Assembly: GCA_004296815.1 (NCBI GenBank)
Contig: SCVT01000713.1
Span: forward strand, 1-13,136
Length of the DNA stretch: 13,136 nucleotides
Direction of reading: 5' to 3'
Source of the DNA: Reyranella sp.
GTDB taxonomy: Bacteria; Pseudomonadota; Alphaproteobacteria; Reyranellales; Reyranellaceae
Below, piece after piece: positions 1-6,874 of the stretch; position 1 is the first letter of the stretch; each line of letters starts with the position of its first letter. The position numbers and the translations under genes are program-made. The notes under the pieces were generated by a model. The model was not told the origin of the DNA, did not search any database, and saw nothing but the letters and a program-made list of their open reading frames with translations.

Positions 1-1
1 C

Positions 2-1126
2 GCGCGTTTTGCGGTGGCGCAGGTGGCCGATCGTGTCGGTGGCGAGCTCGAACGACTGGCTGCGTTCGACGATTCCCCTATCGTCCTCGCCTATACGCCA
101 TCCTTCGTACTGCCGCGCCGTGCCACTGGTGAGCTGACGTTGGCACCGGGTGCGCCTTCATCTCCGCCGCCCGACAGCGCGCTTCGCCTCGAGCCGCGCC
201 CGGCCCAGGCAGGAGGTGGTGCCGCCCCGCCAACCGTGCCGCGTTACGCGCCGGCATTCGCCGGGCCAGGCGAAGACGACCCGGCGGTGGAAATAGAGAT
301 CGTCGGACTTCGGCTTGTATCGGCGGGAGGGCCTCCGCCCGTGCTGTCGATCGGCACATGGCGCGGTGAGGCGGCGATCACACCCGAACGTCTGCGCTTC
401 TCGGTGCCGCGCGGGGCCTTTCCGACCGATGCCGCCCGCGCCAGCTTCACGTCGGGATCGCTCGCGGTGCGCCATGCATCGCGAACGACGACTTTTCAAC
501 TTCTGTTCACGGTCCTGCCCGACAAGCCGGGTTCGTTCGCTCTCGACCAGCGCGTGCGCACGACGGTCTCCGAATCCAACACGCTCGTCTCACCGGAGAT
601 ACTGTCGCGCGCGCCTGGCGGCGAGACACGCACGGTGCGGCGCTGCTTCGACCCGCCGGCCGGCTGGCGCTTCGATCGCGACAGGAGGCGTGTGGTGATC
701 GTCGAGCGGCTGGGCTGGCTGGACGACATTCCCGACGAGACGATGAATGGCGGCTCCGTCGAGTTCGTGCCGGAGGACGCGCCGGGCCAGATCTGCCTCG
801 CGGTCGTGGCCAAGCCCGTCACTAAGGCCGCGCGGACGGCCACAATCGGTCGCTTCGAGGCGACCTTGGTGCGGGACCGGCCCGTGGAGCGCACCGTACA
901 GAGCGGCATCCGTGCCCTGGACTGGAACGAGCCGGCGCGCGTGCCGATCGAGCCCGGCATGGTCGAGTGGAAGCTCTACGTCCGCCTGTTCGATGAAATC
1001 GATCGTGAGTACGAAGGCAAGGCGGACCAGGGTGCCGCCCCTGCCGGCGGCCCGTTCTTGAGCATCGCGATAGACGGTGACGGCAAGACCCTCGTGCTGC
1101 GTGCCGATCCAAAGGCAGTGCGCTAG
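2..1126 (+). CDS. Hypothetical protein, N-terminus outside the window
   Basis: I do not recognise this protein. The reading frame is open to the left edge (Ala-Arg-Phe-Ala precede the GTG at 14), so the true start probably lies upstream and about 375 residues are visible. An early segment is rich in Pro, Ala and Gly (roughly residues 40-85 counted from the GTG) and looks like a flexible linker. It is followed by alternating hydrophobic/charged stretches typical of beta-sandwich folds. I see two cysteines, in VRRCFDPP and GQICLAVV, no catalytic motif and no clear membrane segment. The stop TAG (1124-1126) overlaps the stop of the convergent glycosyltransferase gene. Codon use is GC-rich like its neighbours, which supports a real gene. 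A secreted or structural beta-rich protein is possible, but this is only a guess from composition. Confidence 0.7.
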   Translation, partial: ARFAVAQVADRVGGELERLAAFDDSPIVLAYTPSFVLPRRATGELTLAPGAPSSPPPDSALRLEPRPAQAGGGAAPPTVPRYAPAFAGPGEDDPAVEIEIVGLRLVSAGGPPPVLSIGTWRGEAAITPERLRFSVPRGAFPTDAARASFTSGSLAVRHASRTTTFQLLFTVLPDKPGSFALDQRVRTTVSESNTLVSPEILSRAPGGETRTVRRCFDPPAGWRFDRDRRRVVIVERLGWLDDIPDETMNGGSVEFVPEDAPGQICLAVVAKPVTKAARTATIGRFEATLVRDRPVERTVQSGIRALDWNEPARVPIEPGMVEWKLYVRLFDEIDREYEGKADQGAAPAGGPFLSIAIDGDGKTLVLRADPKAVR

Positions 1127-2121
1127 CGGCGGGCTTCGGCCTGTTCGACGTAGTGCCCTGCCCATCGGGCCGCGGTCCGGATCACCGGTGCCAACAGCCT
1201 TTCCCTGGTCGTGGGCGGCAGGACGATGGAGAGGCACGGTGCCGGATCGCGCGGCAGGCCGCCGATCGTTACTCGAATCCGTTCGAGAAGAGCGATGTAG
1301 GGGAGGTAGAGGCCCCGTCGCACCGTTCTGGAGAACGGGCCGAGATAGGAGACGTGGCTGCAGAGGAAGCGACCCGGCTCCAATTCCTTCACGCCGGAGA
1401 AATGGAAGAAGATCAGGGGAAAGCCGCCGTCGACGACGAAGCTGCCGTCGGCACGTTGCGCGATTGAATGGCGGCAGATGTTCCAGGGACCGAGGTTGGC
1501 GCCGGGATGCGTGATCTCGACGACGCGCGGAAACTTGCGGAAGAAGTGCTCGAGATACTTCTGGTCGGCGAAGCGGTCGCCGTCGACGCCGCCATAGCAC
1601 CACTCGATGCAGCTCTCGCGCCACCACCGTGCGGCTTCCCGCCCGACATCGTCGGCGCGGAAGCTCACCCAGCCGACGTTGAACTTGCCGTACTTCTCGA
1701 GGCGCTTTGCCCACCAGTGGAAGCGATGCCCGATCACGCCGACCGATGCGTCGGCCATCGCTTCGAAGATCGGCCCGGGGCTCGAGTAGAACAGCAGGTC
1801 GGCGTCGAGATACGTCACGATCTCGCCGTCGTCGGCGTCCCGCATCGCCGATGAAACGATGCAGCCGGACAGGGTGAAGTAATAGTCGCGCAGGCAGCGC
1901 GTGTCCTTGATCGCAAGCACGTCGGGATTGTCGCGCTCGAACTCCTCGAGCGAGGCGAGCGTCACGCCGGGCTCGGCGAGCCGCGCAAGCTCGCGTTCGC
2001 AGGCGGGCGTCAGGCACAGCACCGAGATCCGGCAGCCGGGATCGACGTCGCGCAGGGAGCGGATCATCGCCAGTCCGCGATCGAGGTAGCGGTGATCGAA
2101 GAACGTGCAATAGCGATGCAT
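1123..2121 (-). CDS. Glycosyltransferase, nucleotide-diphospho-sugar transferase type
   Basis: A 332-aa cytoplasmic protein likely to transfer a sugar from a nucleotide-sugar donor. The N-terminus opens as a Rossmann-like GT-A fold (FFDHRYLDRGLAMIRSL, then RISVLCL). A DxD metal-binding motif, D106-A-D108, sits in TYLDADLLFYSSP. Downstream, NVGWVSFR and GDRFADQKYLEHF resemble the acceptor-side blocks of family-8-like transferases, and HPGANLGPWNI follows. No signal peptide or membrane helix is visible. It starts 20 bases after the stop of the MliC/META gene and is the last gene of the minus-strand run. It therefore probably shares that transcript and may modify a surface glycan. ATG at 2121 fits the conserved N-terminal strand; no strong ribosome site is seen. 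Donor and acceptor cannot be told from sequence. Confidence 0.88.
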   Translation of the reverse strand: MHRYCTFFDHRYLDRGLAMIRSLRDVDPGCRISVLCLTPACERELARLAEPGVTLASLEEFERDNPDVLAIKDTRCLRDYYFTLSGCIVSSAMRDADDGEIVTYLDADLLFYSSPGPIFEAMADASVGVIGHRFHWWAKRLEKYGKFNVGWVSFRADDVGREAARWWRESCIEWCYGGVDGDRFADQKYLEHFFRKFPRVVEITHPGANLGPWNICRHSIAQRADGSFVVDGGFPLIFFHFSGVKELEPGRFLCSHVSYLGPFSRTVRRGLYLPYIALLERIRVTIGGLPRDPAPCLSIVLPPTTRERLLAPVIRTAARWAGHYVEQAEARR

Positions 2122-2141
2122 GCCGGCAGGCCGCCTCGGCT

Positions 2142-3371
2142 CTACCTGCCGCGCGCTTCAAGCCGCAGGCGCCGTTTGCCCGCCGCGTCGTTGAGGTCGA
2201 GCGTGGTGCCGGCGATCTGCGCGGTCTTCACCGCACTCAGCGCCTCGACGAAGCGCTTCTCCATATCCATCGCCTGCGGCGGGCAGCCCATCATCGTCAT
2301 CGGGCCGGGCACGAAGCGCAGCCCGTCGGGATCGAGCGTGTATTCGCCCGACAGGTTGTTGCATCCCGTGAGTGCGGTGAACTTGCCGACATCGTCGAGC
2401 CGCAGCGTCGGACGCCGCCGCCAGTCGTCGAAGTCGGGCCGGCTGCCGTCGATCTCGACCATGCGCCATTCCGTGTCGCGCAGCGCCGAGCCGCGCGGCG
2501 CCAGGGTCGGGCAGGCGCCGTTGCGCTTGAGGCTCAGGAATTCCTCGACGGCGATCAGGTTCGGGCCGGCGAAGCGGCCGACGATCTCGACATAGAGGTT
2601 GGCCTCGCGCGACGGCGTCACCTCGACCCACGCCTTTTCGAGGTCGGGTTCGGCGCCGCCCGGCGCCACGGAGTAGGTGCGGCCGGCCAGGCAGGCGGCG
2701 AACAGGCCGCCGTCCTGGGCGTCGCGATAGAGGCCGGCGAGCCGGTACTTGCCGTCGATGAGATCGGGCACGGGCGCGCGCAGGAGTTCGCTGCCGTCGT
2801 CGGCCACCAGCTTGCCGACCTCGACCTCCCGGAAGGCGCGCCGGCCGCTATCGCCGCCGCGCAGCACCAGCCGCACACCGCCCTCGACCTCCTGCGCCCA
2901 CTGCCCGATGTCGAGCTTCTCGTCCGATCCCGGCTTCTTCTCGCGCAGCCGGAACGTGCCGTCGGGGAACAGGGTGAGCGTGACGCCGGGGCCTTCGTAG
3001 GTGCGCGGTGGCTCGCCGGGACGGCCGGCGGCGTGGCAACGCATGGCGCGGCCGGCCGCCGTCAGGGTCGCCTCGCGCCCGCGGCCGCGCAGCTCGTAGT
3101 AGGAATCCGAGTAGGCGAAGCCGGTGCCCGACTGGGCACGCGGCAGCTCGATGTCGGGCTGGCCCGGGACCTTGATCGTCGCGAGATCGCCGTTGTTGGC
3201 GAAGTGCGCCACGAAATCGGTGCCGCCCGGGCAGGAATACATGACGATGGGCGCCGGCGGCGGCATCGGCGTGCGCGTCGGTTGTTCCTGGGCCGGTGGT
3301 TGTTGCGAGGACGAGACCTGCGCTGCCGCGGGGACCGCGATCAGCAGCAGGAGCAGGGCGAGGGGCTTCAT
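2142..3371 (-). CDS. Secreted MliC / NlpE-like / META multidomain protein
   Basis: A 409-aa exported protein built from envelope-associated domains. Residues 1-18 form a signal peptide ending AAAQ, with no lipobox cysteine. A Pro/Gln-rich spacer follows to about residue 42. Residues 43-113 look like MliC, the inhibitor of C-type lysozyme (YSC at 47, SGTGFAYSD at 81-89, GREATL, second Cys at 112). Residues 124-200 resemble the NlpE N-terminal barrel, and 206-268 the NlpE C-terminal OB domain (LAGLYRDAQDGGLFAAC). Residues 296-407 are a META/HslJ domain (DTEW, LTGCNNLSGEY at 335-344, MTMMGCP). Its ATG overlaps the AI-2E stop by four bases (ATGA), so translation is probably coupled. The frame stays open upstream, but that part only antisense-shadows the permease frame; the signal peptide fixes the start. 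A periplasmic stress or lysozyme-tolerance role is inferred from the domains. Confidence 0.9.
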   Translation of the reverse strand: MKPLALLLLLIAVPAAAQVSSSQQPPAQEQPTRTPMPPPAPIVMYSCPGGTDFVAHFANNGDLATIKVPGQPDIELPRAQSGTGFAYSDSYYELRGRGREATLTAAGRAMRCHAAGRPGEPPRTYEGPGVTLTLFPDGTFRLREKKPGSDEKLDIGQWAQEVEGGVRLVLRGGDSGRRAFREVEVGKLVADDGSELLRAPVPDLIDGKYRLAGLYRDAQDGGLFAACLAGRTYSVAPGGAEPDLEKAWVEVTPSREANLYVEIVGRFAGPNLIAVEEFLSLKRNGACPTLAPRGSALRDTEWRMVEIDGSRPDFDDWRRRPTLRLDDVGKFTALTGCNNLSGEYTLDPDGLRFVPGPMTMMGCPPQAMDMEKRFVEALSAVKTAQIAGTTLDLNDAAGKRRLRLEARGR

Positions 3372-4411
3372 TTCGTCGACTCCGGGATGCGGCCATCGGC
3401 CGACAGCAGCACGGCCACAGGTCGGGTCGTCTCGAACTGCGCCAGCACGATCAGCGCCACCACCATGATGGGCACGCACAGGAACATGCCGACGACACCC
3501 CAGATCGTGCCCCAGACGACGAGGGAGACGATGACGACAAGAGGCGAGAGGTTGAGCGAGCGGCCCATGATCGCCGGCTCGATCACGTTGGCCGTCACGA
3601 TCTGGACGGTGCCGAACACCAGCAGAACGATCAGGAAGGGCGTCAGCGTGTCGAACTGGATCAGCGTGAGCACGGCCGGCGCCACGATGGCCAGGATCGA
3701 GCCGATGGTCGGGATGTAATAGAAGAAGAACACCATGACCGCCCAGAAGGCGGCAAAGTCGACGCCGACCGAGGACATCACGACATAGGCCAGCACCGAG
3801 GTGAGCGTGGCCAGCGTCGTCTTGATGCGGATGTAGATGCGGATCTCGCGGTCGATGCGGTCGAGCACCGACCGCACGCGCGCTTCCTGGCCGTCGCCGT
3901 GGAACAGGGCGGCGAGCTTGCGCTTGAAGTGGACCTGCTCGACGAACAGGAAGAGCGTGTAGATCAGGATCAGGCCGGCGAAGCTCACCACCGTCGCGGC
4001 CGCTCCAGCGACGCTGCCCACGGTCTCCGCCAGGCTGATGCGCGCAACCAGCTCGGAGAGGGTCGGGGCCTGCTCCAGCCCGACCAGCCGCGTCGCCTGC
4101 TCGATCAGGTGGGTGAGGCGCGCCTCGTAGGTCGGCATGGCGGCGATGACGGCCTGCACGTTGCGGCCGATGGTCCGGCCCACCACCCAGAACAGGCTGC
4201 CGATCAGCAGCACCGCCGCGGTGAGCGCCACCGGCTGCGGCAGGCGCAAGCGGCCGAGCCGCTTCTGGCTGAACGTGTCGGCCAGCGAATCGATCATGTA
4301 CCAGAGCACGATGCCCAGCACGAAGGGCAGCAGCAGCCCGCGGCCGGCGACGAGCAGATAGATCGTCGCGGCGATCACGATCGCCCACAGGGCTGCGCGT
4401 TGCAGGGTCAT
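3368..4411 (-). CDS. AI-2E family transporter (permease)
   Basis: A 347-aa inner-membrane protein of the AI-2E/PerM family, whose members are usually 330-390 residues long and export small molecules or ions; substrates are mostly unproven. Two helices near the N-terminus (about residues 8-45) and another at 60-80 precede a soluble, charged segment (about 85-145). Further helices follow. The family blocks FFFYYIPTIGSILA, NVIEPAIMGRSLNLSPLVV and WGTIWGVVGMFLCVPIM are all present, so the protein looks intact. It begins 36 bases after the winged-helix gene and overlaps the next gene by ATGA, consistent with an operon. The start region has an inverted repeat around an A/T-rich core just before the ATG, described as a separate feature, and no clear Shine-Dalgarno sequence. 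Confidence 0.93.
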   Translation of the reverse strand: MTLQRAALWAIVIAATIYLLVAGRGLLLPFVLGIVLWYMIDSLADTFSQKRLGRLRLPQPVALTAAVLLIGSLFWVVGRTIGRNVQAVIAAMPTYEARLTHLIEQATRLVGLEQAPTLSELVARISLAETVGSVAGAAATVVSFAGLILIYTLFLFVEQVHFKRKLAALFHGDGQEARVRSVLDRIDREIRIYIRIKTTLATLTSVLAYVVMSSVGVDFAAFWAVMVFFFYYIPTIGSILAIVAPAVLTLIQFDTLTPFLIVLLVFGTVQIVTANVIEPAIMGRSLNLSPLVVIVSLVVWGTIWGVVGMFLCVPIMVVALIVLAQFETTRPVAVLLSADGRIPESTK

Positions 4412-4412
4412 G

Positions 4413-4434
4413 GCGGCACTATAATCGGTGCCGC
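4413..4434 (-). promoter_or_regulatory. Inverted repeat with -10-like core before the AI-2E permease start
   Basis: GCGGCAC (4413-4419) and GTGCCGC (4428-4434) form a perfect 7-base inverted repeat around the 8-base core TATAATCG. The repeat ends one base before the permease ATG (4411-4409 on the minus strand). Read on the minus strand, the region contains TATAGT (4423-4418), six bases before the ATG, which is the spacing expected for a leaderless promoter. No matching -35 box was found 16-18 bases upstream. It could be an operator, an RNA hairpin at the start codon, or a weak internal promoter. Confidence 0.35.
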
Positions 4435-4447
4435 AGCGGCAGGGGAG

Positions 4448-4693
4448 TTACGATCGTGCGACCAGGCGTGCGATCATCGCGCGGCCGCGCTCGGTGAGCT
4501 CGACCCGGTGCTCGGCGCCGCCACACTGGCGGATCAGCCCCTCGGCGCGCGCATCCTCCCAGACCGGGAAGCGCGGGCAGGAACTCTGCCAGGCGTCCAG
4601 CACGTCCTCGCGGCGGCGCGGCCGGGCCGCCACCCATTCGAGGAACTGGACCATCATCAGTTGGGGACTGGCGGATGCCGATACGTCGCGCAT
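4448..4693 (-). CDS. Small winged-helix-like hypothetical protein
   Basis: An 81-aa soluble protein that looks like a short winged-helix domain. Helical N-terminal half (LMMVQFLEWVAARPR, then EDVLDAWQSSCPRFPVWEDA) is followed by a beta-wing type turn (GLIRQCGGAEHRVELT) and a closing helix (RGRAMIARLVA). I recall similar short proteins, with MMVQFLxWVA and SCPRxxxWEDA blocks, as conserved hypotheticals in alphaproteobacteria; their function is unknown. It is the first gene of the wHTH/AI-2E/MliC-META/glycosyltransferase run and could regulate it, but it lacks the longer effector or dimerisation domain of typical regulators. ATG at 4693 is preferred because the conserved block starts about 10 residues in. 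No good ribosome site is visible before it. Confidence 0.72.
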   Translation of the reverse strand: MRDVSASASPQLMMVQFLEWVAARPRRREDVLDAWQSSCPRFPVWEDARAEGLIRQCGGAEHRVELTERGRAMIARLVARS

Positions 4694-4706
4694 GCCGCCA
4701 CTTTAC

Positions 4707-4716
4707 GCCCGTCCGG
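4707..4716. repeat. 10-base direct repeat of a terminator arm
   Basis: GCCCGTCCGG here repeats exactly at 4784-4793, the left arm of the terminator hairpin, and is complementary to its right arm CCGGACGGGC (4800-4809). This copy lies 14 bases upstream of the winged-helix ATG. It could compete for pairing in a transcript that reads through from the MORN gene. A 9-base copy (CCCGTCCGG) is at 5667-5675, between the mgtC-like and MORN genes. Confidence 0.5.
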
Positions 4717-4780
4717 GCCGGTGGAAAACCGGACTTGCAGGTTCAGCAGGATTCTGCTAGGAATTTCCCTACACTGCGGG

Positions 4781-4814
4781 AAAGCCCGTCCGGAACCAGC
4801 CGGACGGGCTTTTT
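4781..4814 (-). terminator. Hairpin terminator behind the MORN-repeat gene
   Basis: A 13-base perfect stem (4781-4793 with 4800-4812) closes a 6-base loop, AACCAG. The stem is GC-rich with A/T ends. On the minus strand it lies about 20 bases past the MORN stop codon and ends in TTT followed by CCC; on the plus strand it ends in five T. It is therefore potentially bidirectional, but the only gene placed to use it is the minus-strand MORN gene. Confidence 0.8.
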
Positions 4815-4833
4815 CGTGGGCCGATGGGAGGGC

Positions 4834-5643
4834 TCAGTTGAAGCCGCAGGCCTGCGCCGTGGTGCCGACCACCGCCCAGCGCCGGCCGTCGCGCAGGCAG
4901 CCGTTGGTCCAGGTGCCGGTGAAGGTCTGCGCGTCGGGTCCGCCCGAGCGCGTGCCCCAGCCGTTGGGCACGTCGTTCGACCAGGCGCCGTCGTAGCGCA
5001 TGCCGTTCGGCCAGACGCGGATGCCCTGGCCCTGCAGCTTGCCGTTCACGAAGTCGCCCTCGTAGCGGCCGCCATCGGCATAGAGGAGGATGCCGCGGCC
5101 GGTGCGCTGGTTGTCGCGGAACGGACCCTGGTAGCGGTTGCCGTTGGTCCAGATGTAGGCGCCGTGCCCGTGCGGCCGGCCCTCGACGAAGGTGCCGATC
5201 AGCTTGGCGCCGCTGGTGAAGGTGTAGGTGCCGCGGCCGTCGCGCTCGCCGGCCTTGAACTCGCCCTCGTAGCGCGCGCGGTTGGCGTAGGCGATCTTGC
5301 CCTGGCCCTCGTAGAGCCCGTCCTTCATCTCGCCCTCGTAGCGGTCGGTCGGGCGGCCGTCCTTGGTCCACTGCAGCACGCCCTTGCCCTGCGCGAGCCC
5401 GTGCTCGCAATCGCCGGACCACGAGATGCCGATATTGGGCGCCGCATCCATCATCACGACGGCGCAGCCGGTCTGGGGATCCTTGACCTCGTCGCTGGGC
5501 GCCGGCGGCTGGCCGGGCTGGAGCTGCGGCACGGTCGGCGGCTGGCGCGGCGCCGGCGCCGTGCCGAGGTCGGGCACGGGCCGCGAGGTCTGTGCGGCCA
5601 CAGGGAGCGAGACCAGGAAGAGGAGCAGCGCGAGGCGAAGCAT
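4834..5643 (-). CDS. Secreted MORN-repeat protein
   Basis: A 269-aa exported protein. Residues 1-18 form a signal peptide (hydrophobic LALLLFLVSLPVAAQ), and residues 20-50 are Pro-rich. From about residue 75 to 247 it consists of about eight MORN repeats of roughly 23 residues each, with the pattern (Y/W)xGxFxxGxxxGxGxxxW. Examples are RYEGEMKDGLYEGQGK (from 101), RYEGEFKAGERDGRG (124) and RYEGDFVNGKLQGQG (193). Four cysteines (60, 79, 249, 266) lie outside or at the ends of the repeat array and could form disulfides in the periplasm. MORN arrays form long beta-hairpin ladders that bind lipids or proteins; the partner here is unknown. The frame continues open upstream, but the signal peptide marks ATG 5643 as the start. 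It lies 41 bases after the mgtC-like stop and is followed by a hairpin terminator. Confidence 0.9.
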   Translation of the reverse strand: MLRLALLLFLVSLPVAAQTSRPVPDLGTAPAPRQPPTVPQLQPGQPPAPSDEVKDPQTGCAVVMMDAAPNIGISWSGDCEHGLAQGKGVLQWTKDGRPTDRYEGEMKDGLYEGQGKIAYANRARYEGEFKAGERDGRGTYTFTSGAKLIGTFVEGRPHGHGAYIWTNGNRYQGPFRDNQRTGRGILLYADGGRYEGDFVNGKLQGQGIRVWPNGMRYDGAWSNDVPNGWGTRSGGPDAQTFTGTWTNGCLRDGRRWAVVGTTAQACGFN

Positions 5644-5684
5644 CGCCCCGCAGTTTAGCAGAGAAACCCGTCCGGCAGAGACGC

Positions 5685-6224
5685 CTAGTCCTTGCGTCTG
5701 GTCGCCGGCTTGGCGGCCTTGTCCTTCGAGGGCTCGTCCTTCTTGTCCTCGGCGATGCCCGTCCTGACCTCGAACGTGTGCAGCAGGCCCATGACGATCA
5801 GCACCAGCAGCGTGCCCAGCCCGGCGATCTGCCAGAGGCCGAGCCCGCAGGCGAGCCCGATGGCGCCCGCCAGCCACATGCCGGCGCCGGTGGTGAGGCC
5901 GCGCACCTCGCCGCGCGTGAACAGGATCGAGCCCGCCGCCAGGAAGGCCACGCCCGCCGTCACCGCCTCGACGGCGCGGATCGGGTCGAGCGCAATCTCC
6001 TTCTGCGCATAGGAGGGCAGGTGGATGATCTCGATGGTCAGGATGCCGAACGTCGCCGCCGCGACGCAGATCAGGATGTGCGTGCGCAGTCCGGCGGTGC
6101 TCGCCCGCCATTCGCGCTCGAAGCCGATCGCCGCGCCCAGCAGCGCCGCGAGCAGCAGGCGCGCCACGATGACCGGGAAGGAGAGGAACGTCGGGTGCGC
6201 GAATTCTTCGGCGAGGCCGCTCAT
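5685..6224 (-). CDS. MgtC/SapB family membrane protein
   Basis: A 179-aa inner-membrane protein. The MgtC/SapB signature is clear: RLLLAALLGAAIGFEREWRA, then STAGLRTHILICVAAATFGI, followed by VTAGVAFLAAGSIL and GLTTGAGMWLAGAIGLACG. About five hydrophobic helices cover residues 15-150. Family members are linked to magnesium limitation, acid stress and control of ATP synthase. The large C-terminal ACT-like domain of Salmonella MgtC is absent; instead the protein ends in a charged Lys/Glu/Asp tail (IAEDKKDEPSKDKAAKPATR). A GGAG about 10 bases before ATG 6224 is a plausible ribosome site. The MORN gene follows after 41 bases on the same strand. The physiological role in this organism cannot be read from sequence. 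Confidence 0.92.
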   Translation of the reverse strand: MSGLAEEFAHPTFLSFPVIVARLLLAALLGAAIGFEREWRASTAGLRTHILICVAAATFGILTIEIIHLPSYAQKEIALDPIRAVEAVTAGVAFLAAGSILFTRGEVRGLTTGAGMWLAGAIGLACGLGLWQIAGLGTLLVLIVMGLLHTFEVRTGIAEDKKDEPSKDKAAKPATRRKD

Positions 6225-6272
6225 CGGGAGCGGGCTCCGGCGGCGGCGGCACGGAAAGTGAAGCGCATCGGC

Positions 6273-6299
6273 GAGGGACCTCGGAAGGACAGGTCCCTC
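6273..6299. promoter_or_regulatory. 9-base stem-loop upstream of the mgtC-like gene
   Basis: GAGGGACCT (6273-6281) and AGGTCCCTC (6291-6299) form a perfect inverted repeat around a 9-base loop. It lies 49-75 bases upstream of the mgtC-like ATG and 84 bases past the stop of the 163-aa gene, both on the minus strand. No T-run follows on either strand, so a normal intrinsic terminator is unlikely. It may be a leader structure, an operator or chance. Confidence 0.35.
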
Positions 6300-6382
6300 T
6301 CAACGCCGCAGCGCAGCGCCTGTTCCCGCACCTACCTCAGCGCGTGGTGCGGCGCACCGGCGCCGGGCGAAGTCTGGCGCCT

Positions 6383-6874
6383 CTAGCGCAGGGCGTGATG
6401 CGGCGCCTTGAGCGCGCGCAGCCACAGCGAGCCGGCGCGGCCCGCGAGATAGCCCGCGCAGGCCGCCGCCGCGATCGTCGCGACGGTCTCGAGCCCGGCG
6501 GCCTCTGGCATGAGCTCGGCGCCGAACGCCGCCAGCGCCACCGCGCCCAGCGTCAGCGCGACCCACATCCCGTCGCGGCCGCGCGGCAGGCGCAGCCGGT
6601 CCCACAGATGGTCGACCTGCAGCCGCGCCAGCGCGCCGCGCGCCGCGCCGATGAGCACGCCGCCCGCCAGGCCGCCCAGCCACAGCGAGGGCTGCCGCGC
6701 GTCGGGCGCCGGCAGCGCCAGCAGCACCGTCGCGGCCGCCAGTGCCAGCAGCGGCGCCAGGAAGAGCTGCCCGGGCGACTGCGAGCGCCCGCGCGCCTCG
6801 CGGCGGAACAGGACGACGGCGCCCGCGGCGCCGCCCACGACGAGGAGATGAAGGACGTTGGGCTGGACGATCAT
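6383..6874 (-). CDS. Hypothetical membrane protein, 163 aa
   Basis: I cannot name the family with confidence. The protein has about five hydrophobic segments (near residues 5-23, 36-56, 65-80, 103-122 and 127-148). Between the third and fourth is a charged loop, ARGALARLQVDHLWDRLRLP, that reads like a conserved amphipathic element, and the tail is basic. The size and loop recall the small CcdC/DUF1453-type membrane proteins, but this is a weak resemblance. The open frame extends 29 codons further upstream to 6961; that extension is polar, Arg/Pro-rich and non-helical, so MIVQPNVLHLL at 6874, directly before the first helix, is the better start. An AGGA lies about 11 bases upstream. It is divergent from the phage-type terminase gene, with 118 bases between the two starts. 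Confidence 0.78.
   Translation of the reverse strand: MIVQPNVLHLLVVGGAAGAVVLFRREARGRSQSPGQLFLAPLLALAAATVLLALPAPDARQPSLWLGGLAGGVLIGAARGALARLQVDHLWDRLRLPRGRDGMWVALTLGAVALAAFGAELMPEAAGLETVATIAAAACAGYLAGRAGSLWLRALKAPHHALR

Noticed and set aside
590..2161. 523-aa minus-strand open frame covering the glycosyltransferase region
   Set aside because: Arg-rich shadow in a different frame from the glycosyltransferase, also overlapping the convergent plus-strand gene.
3372..4388. Upstream extension of the MliC/META frame to 748 aa
   Set aside because: The extension is His/Arg/Asp-rich shadow of the permease gene; a clear signal peptide begins at 3371.
4735..4763. Plus-strand promoter-like pair TTGCAG, 17-base spacer, TAGGAA
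   Set aside because: The -10 match is poor, and any transcript would hit the hairpin at 4781-4814 almost at once, leaving no gene or credible small RNA.
3296..4996. 566-aa plus-strand open frame across the permease and winged-helix genes
   Set aside because: Antisense to genes with clear signatures; product is a His/Asp/Gln/Arg-rich shadow.
4675..5658. 327-aa plus-strand open frame opposite the MORN gene
   Set aside because: Val/Ala/Leu repeats simply mirror the MORN repeats on the other strand.
5644..6303. Upstream extension of the MORN frame to 489 aa
   Set aside because: Overlaps the mgtC-like gene in another frame; the signal peptide at 5643 marks the real start.
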